Shown here piece by piece: positions 58,817 through 64,000 of a stretch of DNA of 64,000 bases. The stretch's first letter is position 1. Every line of letters starts with the position of its first letter. Both the position numbers and the translations under genes were made by a program. The notes beneath the pieces are model-generated. The model ran no database searches, was not told where the DNA came from, and saw nothing but the letters and a program-made list of their open reading frames with translations. Origin of the DNA: Salinicola lusitanus (GTDB lineage: Bacteria; Pseudomonadota; Gammaproteobacteria; Pseudomonadales; Halomonadaceae); contig NZ_PZJM01000013.1 of NCBI RefSeq assembly GCF_003206045.1, forward strand, positions 111,389 to 175,388, in the 5' to 3' direction.

Positions 58817-59943
58817 GCGGACTCCTGCTGCGATTGAAGGGAGATACCGGCTTGACGACGCAACGTCAGTCGTCGGCTGGCGGTGGTGTCGCGATCGACG
58901 TAGCCCTGGCGCAGATGGCGAACGCCCTGGCTCAGCCTAAAAGCAGTGCGTCCGTGCAGTAGCCGGTAGTTGTCCATGATCAGCATCTCGCCGGGTGCCA
59001 ACTTGGGCGTCAGGGTCAGTTCCGGCGCCGTGATCAGCGCGAAGAAGGCGCGCCGGGCAGCGTAGTAGCGCTCCAACTGCTCGGGCGGCAACGGCGGGAT
59101 GCGCTCGGTACGATTGTTGTAGCGTACCCGGATCACCTCGCCGCGGGGGTCGAGTTCGATCAGCGGACCCTCGCTTTCCAGGTGGGCGTCATCGTCGACG
59201 TAGCGGAATCGTGTCGAGGTGCGGGTCAGGCAGTCGAAGGCGTCGGGATCGTCCCGGCGCAGGCGCTTCGCGGCCATGAAGCCGTCGGTCAGCGTGCTGT
59301 CACCGCCGCTATCGGCGTTGCTCAGGCAGTGCAGCCAGATATAGCCGGGTATCGGATCGCGATAGGGGTTGTCGGTATGCGGTTCGAGCCCGCGCTGCGT
59401 CATGGTCAGGTCGTAGGCATCGGCGATCGACTTGACGTCGGCGATGCCGCCCCAGTTGGTCCGACGCAGCGGCCCCAGGCGCTCCACCAGCGGCATCATG
59501 CCATCGAGCGTCAGCGGTACGCCGCTGACCTTGACGAAACCGTAGCGCTCGAGCCCCTCGAGCATCTCCGACAGGGCGTCGTCGCGCTCCAGCGCCTGGC
59601 TGAAATCGGCACTCGGCATGATCGCCAGCGACGCATCCCAGTGCTCATGGATGGCGCCGGCCGGCGGCGCCGGATGCAGGTCACGCCAGGGGAAACGGGC
59701 ACGATGTCCGTCGCTGAACGTCAAGTCGACCGTCTCGCCGTCACACGCTGCGCCGGTCAGCGCCAGGTCCTGCGGCAAGGCGGCCGCCTCGATCAGCCGC
59801 TGGCCGGTGCGGGGATCGAGCGTTTCCGCATCGGGGGAGCGCTCGCGTAGCCACAGCGCGTGGAAGCGCGTTTCCCGATTGCCCTCGACCACTCTCAGCT
59901 GGCGAGCGTGGGTGCCGGGAATGATCTCGACGAAAACATCCAT
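58813..59943 (-). CDS. Fe(II)/2-oxoglutarate oxygenase, gamma-butyrobetaine-hydroxylase-like (TmpA candidate)
   Basis: Oxygenase of 376 residues: an N-terminal DUF971-type domain (to about 95) and a TauD-like jelly roll. Iron ligands are His189 and Asp191 in LEPHTDNPYRD and His330 in NYRLLHGRTAF; Arg342 or Arg345 would hold 2-oxoglutarate. The Cys ligands that bind zinc in the N-terminal domain of human BBOX1 are absent (LWLRERSPDAE). It would hydroxylate gamma-butyrobetaine or, as TmpA, 2-trimethylaminoethylphosphonate. The four-base overlap with the PhnZ-like gene favours the latter. Confidence 0.82.
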   Translation of the reverse strand: MDVFVEIIPGTHARQLRVVEGNRETRFHALWLRERSPDAETLDPRTGQRLIEAAALPQDLALTGAACDGETVDLTFSDGHRARFPWRDLHPAPPAGAIHEHWDASLAIMPSADFSQALERDDALSEMLEGLERYGFVKVSGVPLTLDGMMPLVERLGPLRRTNWGGIADVKSIADAYDLTMTQRGLEPHTDNPYRDPIPGYIWLHCLSNADSGGDSTLTDGFMAAKRLRRDDPDAFDCLTRTSTRFRYVDDDAHLESEGPLIELDPRGEVIRVRYNNRTERIPPLPPEQLERYYAARRAFFALITAPELTLTPKLAPGEMLIMDNYRLLHGRTAFRLSQGVRHLRQGYVDRDTTASRRLTLRRQAGISLQSQQESA

Positions 59944-60038
59944 GGCGACATCTCTCGGTGGGTCAGTGTCCTGATACCCTAGGAGGTGTCGCGCCGAGGC
60001 AATTGATATTTTTGGCCGTATCGGCGACGCTTTTCGCC

Positions 60039-61058
60039 ATGTCCGATCATTCGACGCCGGAATGGCTCTATCCCCGCCCCGACCTGCCGCCCGTGCTGTC
60101 GCCCGAGGAGGCGGACGTCACGGTCAATCTCTGGTTGCTGCCGAAGTTCTCGATGCTGACGCTCTACTGTCTGCTCGAGCCGCTGCGCGTCGCCAATCGT
60201 TTCGGGCGCTCGCTGTTCGCGTGGCGGCTGTTTTCCAACGACGGTAGGCCGGTGACCGCCAGCAACGGCGTGACCGTCGATGTCGATGCGGCACTGGGGC
60301 GAACGCCGATCTTCGACAATCTGTTCGTGGTGGCCTCCTACGAGGCCGAAGCGACGGTGGCCTCGTCGCACTGGGCGGCGTTGCGTCAGGTCGCGGCCCA
60401 TGGCGGTCTGCTCGCGGCGCTGGAGACGGGGGCCTTCATTCTCGCCCGGGCCGGGTTGCTCGACGACTTCGAAGTTGCCCTTCACTGGGAGAGCGCACCG
60501 GCCTTCGCGGAAGAGTTCCCCGGTCTCGCCCTGAGCGACGCCCGCTACCGGTTCGATCGCCAGCGTCTGACGGGCGGCGGCGGTGCGGCCAGTCTCGACT
60601 TGATGATGGCTTTCATCGAGCGGGAGCACGGGGCCAACCTGGTCGCGGCGCTGAGCCGGCAGCTGGTCCACTCGCGCCTGGACCCCTGCGTCCAGGAGGA
60701 TGGCGAGGGGCGGGCCGGCTCGGCGTATCGACCCCGGAGCGTGCGTCGGGCGGAGGCGATCATGGAGGCCAATCTGGCGCAGCCGCTGACGATCCCGGAG
60801 ATCTGCCAACGGGTCGGCCAGTCCCAGCGCCAGCTCAACCGGCTCTTTCAGCGCTATCGCGGCGAAACGGCGAAGGGTCGCTACCTATCGCTGCGACTCG
60901 ATCGGGCCCGGCAGATCCTCGCCGATAGCCGAACCAGCGTGACTCAGGCCGGGTTGGCGGCAGGATTCACCCAGCCAGCGCATTTCTCCCGGATCTACCG
61001 GGCACGGTTCGGCGAGTCGCCGCGAACCACGGCACAGCGGGGAAGAAGCGTGTCGTGA
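60039..61058 (+). CDS. cdhR: GlxA/CdhR-type AraC-family regulator
   Basis: Regulator of 339 residues: a DJ-1/PfpI-like amidotransferase-fold domain (about 25-190) and a C-terminal AraC-type double helix-turn-helix (TIPEICQRVGQSQRQLNRLF, then ADSRTSVTQAGLAAGFTQPA). This architecture is that of CdhR and GbdR, activators of carnitine and betaine catabolism in Pseudomonas. It lies between the cdhCAB genes and the divergent oxygenase operon. The ribosome binding site is weak, so the start is uncertain. Confidence 0.82.
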   Translation: MSDHSTPEWLYPRPDLPPVLSPEEADVTVNLWLLPKFSMLTLYCLLEPLRVANRFGRSLFAWRLFSNDGRPVTASNGVTVDVDAALGRTPIFDNLFVVASYEAEATVASSHWAALRQVAAHGGLLAALETGAFILARAGLLDDFEVALHWESAPAFAEEFPGLALSDARYRFDRQRLTGGGGAASLDLMMAFIEREHGANLVAALSRQLVHSRLDPCVQEDGEGRAGSAYRPRSVRRAEAIMEANLAQPLTIPEICQRVGQSQRQLNRLFQRYRGETAKGRYLSLRLDRARQILADSRTSVTQAGLAAGFTQPAHFSRIYRARFGESPRTTAQRGRSVS

Positions 61059-61200
61059 AGCGTCAATTTCATGGCGTCTTATGACAACTTGCGGGGCCCG
61101 GCGACAACCACAATGGATGACATCGACAGGCACCCACCGGGTGCACTCATGCACCGCCGCGAACGGCCAACGAGTCGCGGCCGGACCAAGAGAGGATTCC

Positions 61201-62082
61201 ATGAATCGCGACGTCATCCTGACCTGTGCCGTGACCGGCGCCGGCGATACCGCCGGCAAGCACCCTGACCTGCCGATCACCCCGCGCCAGATCGCCGACA
61301 GCGCGCTGGACGCCGCCCGTGCCGGTGCCAGCATCGTCCACCTTCACGTACGCGACCCGGAGACCGGTGGCATCAGCCACTCGACCGATCACTTCCGCGA
61401 GGTGGTCGAGCGCATCCGCGACTCCGACGTGGACGCGGTGATCAACATCACTGCCGGTGGCGGTGGCGATCTCTACCCCGAGATTCGCGATGGCGTGATC
61501 CACGGGCTCGAGGGCACCGACCTGCAGACGGCGGCGGAGCGCCACCACCCGGTGGGCGAACTGCTGCCGGAGCTGTGCACGCTGGACTGCGGCAGCCTCA
61601 ACTTCGGCGATATGGTCTACCTCAACAGCGCCGACTGGCTGCGCGAACATGCGCGCCTGATCCAGCAGGCCGGGGTCAAGCCGGAGCTCGAGTGCTTCGA
61701 TCTCGGCCACGTCTGGTTCGCCCGTCAGCTGGTCGAAGAGGGGCTGATCGACGGCGACCCGCTGTTCCAGCTCTGCCTGGGGATTCCCTGGGGCGCCGAG
61801 GCGGACACCGAGACCATGCTGGCGATGCGCAACAAGCTGCCGGAAAACGCGATCTGGTCGGCGTTCGGCATCGGTCGCCAGCAGTTCCCGATGGCGGCGC
61901 AGTCGATGATCCTGGGCGGGCACATGCGGGTCGGCCTGGAGGACAATCTCTACCTGAGCAAGGGGGTCTTCGCCACCAACGCCCAACTGGTCGAGCGTGC
62001 CGCCGCCATCGCCGAGAACCTCGGCGGCAGGGTGCAGACGCCGGCGCAGACTCGCGAGTCGCTGGGACTGCGCAAGCCCTGA
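61201..62082 (+). CDS. cdhC: 3-dehydrocarnitine cleavage enzyme (BKACE family, CdhC)
   Basis: Zinc-dependent beta-keto acid cleavage enzyme of 293 residues. It joins 3-dehydrocarnitine with acetyl-CoA to give betainyl-CoA and acetoacetate. The zinc ligands His47 and His49 lie in SIVHLHVRDPETG, and a further metal residue in GGHMRVGLEDN. GAGAGGA precedes the ATG at 61201. Context with CdhA and CdhB fixes the role within a family that has many substrates. Confidence 0.9.
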   Translation: MNRDVILTCAVTGAGDTAGKHPDLPITPRQIADSALDAARAGASIVHLHVRDPETGGISHSTDHFREVVERIRDSDVDAVINITAGGGGDLYPEIRDGVIHGLEGTDLQTAAERHHPVGELLPELCTLDCGSLNFGDMVYLNSADWLREHARLIQQAGVKPELECFDLGHVWFARQLVEEGLIDGDPLFQLCLGIPWGAEADTETMLAMRNKLPENAIWSAFGIGRQQFPMAAQSMILGGHMRVGLEDNLYLSKGVFATNAQLVERAAAIAENLGGRVQTPAQTRESLGLRKP

Positions 62083-62109
62083 TTTCGCCTGAACTCTCCC
62101 GTTTTACGT

Positions 62110-62143
62110 GAACGCGCCCCGGCCATCTCCCGAGTGCGCGTTC
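62110..62143. other. Inverted repeat between cdhC and cdhA
   Basis: GAACGCGC and GCGCGTTC are exact complements separated by 18 bases in the 99-base gap. It may be a weak intra-operon hairpin. Confidence 0.3.
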
Positions 62144-62181
62144 GCCGTCAATCCTGTTTCGCATCGTCATGGAGTGCCCTG

Positions 62182-63153
62182 ATGACCGCTTCCGAACTTC
62201 CCCGCAACGTTGCCGTGATCGGCACCGGCGTGATCGGCAACGGCTGGATCGCCCGCGCCCTGGCTGCCGGCTGCCGGGTCACCGCTTTCGACCCAGATGC
62301 CACGGCCCCCGAGCGCACCCGCGCCTTCGTCGAGCGTGCCTGGCCGGCGCTGGAGCGGCTAGGGCTCGCCGAGAACGCCGATCCAGCGGCGCTGACCTTC
62401 GTCGAGTCCCTCGAAGCCGCCGTCGAGGGCGCCGAGCTGATCCAGGAGAACGTGCCCGAGCGGCTGGCGCTCAAGCACGACGTGTTGCGCCAGCTCGACG
62501 CCCTGGCCGCGCCGGGCGTGGTGATCGGTTCCTCCACTTCCGGGATCAAGCCGAGCGATCTGCAGTCGGCCTGCACCCGCGAGCCCGGCCGCGTGATCGT
62601 GGCGCACCCGTTCAATCCGGTCTATCTGCTGCCGCTGGTGGAACTGGTCGGTGGCGAGCACACCGCGCCCAAGGTGATCGAACGCGCCCAGGCGCAGTAC
62701 GCCGCACTGGGCATGCGTCCGCTGGTGGTGCGTCGCGAGATCGAAGGCCACGTCGCCGACCGGCTGATGGAGGCGCTGTGGCGCGAGGCGCTGCACCTGG
62801 TGAACGACGGGGTCGCCACCACCGAGGAGATCGACGCGGCGGTGGTCTACGGCTGCGGTCTGCGCTGGTCGCTGATGGGCACCTTCCTGACCTTTCATCT
62901 GGCCGGCGGTGACGGCGGCATGCGCCACATGCTGCACCAGTTCGGCCCGGCGCTGAAACTGCCGTGGACCAAACTGGAAGCGCCAGAGCTGACCGACGAG
63001 CTGATCGACAAGGTGGCCGACGGTTGCGAGCATCAGGCCGCCGGGCGCAGCGTTGCCGAGCTCGAGACACGCCGCGATGCGTTTCTCACCGAGCTGCTCG
63101 CGCTGACTCGGAAATACTGGCCGGAGGCCGAAGGGCTCCAGGGTCGAATTTAA
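62182..63153 (+). CDS. cdhA: L-carnitine 3-dehydrogenase
   Basis: NAD-dependent enzyme of 323 residues oxidising L-carnitine to 3-dehydrocarnitine. The Rossmann motif AVIGTGVIGNGW (11-22) and the 3-hydroxyacyl-CoA-dehydrogenase-like catalytic segment AHPFNPVYLLPLVE are present. TGGAG precedes the ATG at 62182; the frame is open a further 16 codons without support. Its stop overlaps the start of cdhB (TAATG), so both are translated together. Confidence 0.92.
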   Translation: MTASELPRNVAVIGTGVIGNGWIARALAAGCRVTAFDPDATAPERTRAFVERAWPALERLGLAENADPAALTFVESLEAAVEGAELIQENVPERLALKHDVLRQLDALAAPGVVIGSSTSGIKPSDLQSACTREPGRVIVAHPFNPVYLLPLVELVGGEHTAPKVIERAQAQYAALGMRPLVVRREIEGHVADRLMEALWREALHLVNDGVATTEEIDAAVVYGCGLRWSLMGTFLTFHLAGGDGGMRHMLHQFGPALKLPWTKLEAPELTDELIDKVADGCEHQAAGRSVAELETRRDAFLTELLALTRKYWPEAEGLQGRI

Positions 63154-63644
63154 TGAATGAGACGGATCTGATGAGCGCGAGTCCGGACGAGCCGCTGTTC
63201 CATACCCGGGTCGAGGACGCCTGGGTCGACTACAACGGCCACATGAACGATGCCGAATATGCCCGGGTATTCTCGCTGGCGGTGGAGGCGCTGATGGATC
63301 GCATCGGTCTCGACGAAGCGGGTCGCGCCGAGCATGGCTATACGATCTACACCCTCGAGACCCACCTCTGCTATCGCCAGCAGGCCCATCGCGGCGAGGG
63401 GCTGAGCGTGACACTGACGCTGCTCGACAGCGATGCCAAGCGTCTGCACGTGCTGTTCAAGCTGAATAACGTGGATGGCGACGTGCTCGCCACCAGCGAG
63501 CAGATGCTGATGGGGATCGACGTGGCCAGCGGACGCCCGGCACCTTTCCCCGCGCCGGTAGCCGCCGAGCTGACGACGCTGCCCGCCGCGGGGGATGCGT
63601 GGCCGAGCGCTGCCGGTCGGCGCATCGGTATCAGGCGGGGCTAG
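63153..63644 (+). CDS. cdhB: Betainyl-CoA thioesterase
   Basis: Hot-dog-fold thioesterase of 163 residues that hydrolyses betainyl-CoA to glycine betaine and CoA, the last step of the carnitine route. The family's helix start VDYNGHMNDAEYARVFSLA is visible. The ATG overlaps the cdhA stop; an ATG at codon 7 (63171) is a possible start. It converges on the second gamma-butyrobetaine-hydroxylase-like gene with a six-base gap. Confidence 0.88.
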   Translation: MNETDLMSASPDEPLFHTRVEDAWVDYNGHMNDAEYARVFSLAVEALMDRIGLDEAGRAEHGYTIYTLETHLCYRQQAHRGEGLSVTLTLLDSDAKRLHVLFKLNNVDGDVLATSEQMLMGIDVASGRPAPFPAPVAAELTTLPAAGDAWPSAAGRRIGIRRG

Positions 63645-63650
63645 CCGGCG

Positions 63651-64000
63651 TCAGGCTCCTGACGCCACCGAAGAGGCGACTCGCTCCCGGCGCCGGGCAC
63701 GCTGCAGCATGCGCAGGCGGGAGCGGGCCTCGTCGCGCTCCAGATAGCACCCCTGTAGCCAGCGACGGCCGCCCTGGCTGACGTCGAAGGCGTCGCGAGC
63801 ATGCAGCAGGCGCCGGTTGTCGAAGATCACCAGGTCACCGGGCGCGTAGCTGAAGCGCAGCGCGAACTCAGGCTCGCGCAGCAACCGCTGCAGCGCCATC
63901 AGCGCCGCATAGGCGGGCTCGACGTCGTCGAATGGCGCCATCAGCGGGCCGCGCAGGAAATCCGCGATGCGGACTTCATCGAACTCGCCCCGGGCATCGA
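63651..64000 (-). CDS. Gamma-butyrobetaine hydroxylase-like oxygenase (partial)
   Basis: C-terminal 115 or so residues of a Fe(II)/2-oxoglutarate oxygenase; the rest lies beyond the window. GDLVIFDNRRLLHARDAF holds the distal iron-binding His, and RRWLQGCYLERDE the 2-oxoglutarate-binding Arg, both typical of gamma-butyrobetaine dioxygenase. Reading continues without a stop to the window edge. Next to cdhCAB it would make L-carnitine from gamma-butyrobetaine, so it is a better candidate for true BBOX than the gene at 58813. Confidence 0.85.
   Translation of the reverse strand, partial: DARGEFDEVRIADFLRGPLMAPFDDVEPAYAALMALQRLLREPEFALRFSYAPGDLVIFDNRRLLHARDAFDVSQGGRRWLQGCYLERDEARSRLRMLQRARRRERVASSVASGA

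Noticed and set aside
58813-59943. Simple annotation as gamma-butyrobetaine hydroxylase for carnitine synthesis
   Set aside because: Not excluded, but overlap with a PhnZ-like gene and the presence of a second such oxygenase beside cdhCAB make the TmpA role at least as likely.

Overview
This is a high-GC window of ordinary, densely packed bacterial chromosome. The ectoine and hydroxyectoine catabolism genes, the carnitine and betaine genes and the general gene style point to a moderately halophilic gammaproteobacterium of the Halomonadaceae (Halomonas, Salinicola, Chromohalobacter or a relative). That placement is inferred from gene content and protein resemblance, not from a marker gene. I see no rRNA, tRNA, CRISPR array, insertion sequence or prophage.

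Region 1 (1-15 kb) handles sugars. A gluconate regulon (gntP, gntK, gntR) has recognisable GntR operators. It is followed by an alpha-glucoside system: an ABC importer with two paralogous binding proteins, a GH13 alpha-glucosidase, a LacI repressor, and a divergent LamB/ScrY-type porin with an N-terminal coiled coil. Both divergent promoters carry the same palindromic operator just downstream of a -10 box. A LysO-type amino-acid exporter, a DUF3108 protein, a PD-(D/E)XK (NucS/DUF91-like) nuclease and a GhrA-type reductase follow.

Region 2 (18-29 kb) is a complete ectoine and 5-hydroxyectoine degradation cluster: the MocR regulator enuR diverges from doeA-doeB-doeX, then doeC, doeD, eutB, eutC and a GNAT acetyltransferase. 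Ectoine is opened (DoeA), deacetylated (DoeB), transaminated (DoeD) and oxidised to aspartate (DoeC). EutB and EutC are thought to process the hydroxylated branch. Several palindromes and hairpins lie between these genes.

Region 3 (29-54 kb) is mixed: zwf, a YrhK protein, an amidase, a GST, a PoxB-type pyruvate oxidase, a His-Me nuclease without a signal peptide, a GT4 glycosyltransferase coupled to a PIG-L deacetylase, LysR and AraC regulators, DMT and LysE exporters, an EmrAB efflux pair, a GluP-type sugar transporter, a His-rich DUF4396 membrane protein, two beta-hydroxyacid-dehydrogenase-like enzymes and a cupin.

Region 4 (54-64 kb) handles amino acids and quaternary amines. A type-2 argC and an AruH-like aminotransferase precede an operon of a gamma-butyrobetaine-hydroxylase-like Fe/2OG oxygenase, a PhnZ-like HD-domain protein and an orphan betaine/carnitine-type binding protein. 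The oxygenase plus HD pair looks like TmpA/TmpB, which converts 2-trimethylaminoethylphosphonate to glycine betaine and phosphate. Divergently lie a CdhR-like regulator and the carnitine-to-betaine genes cdhC, cdhA and cdhB. A second gamma-butyrobetaine-hydroxylase-like gene is cut by the window end. Together these genes would funnel carnitine, gamma-butyrobetaine and possibly an organophosphonate into glycine betaine, an osmolyte that suits a halophile.
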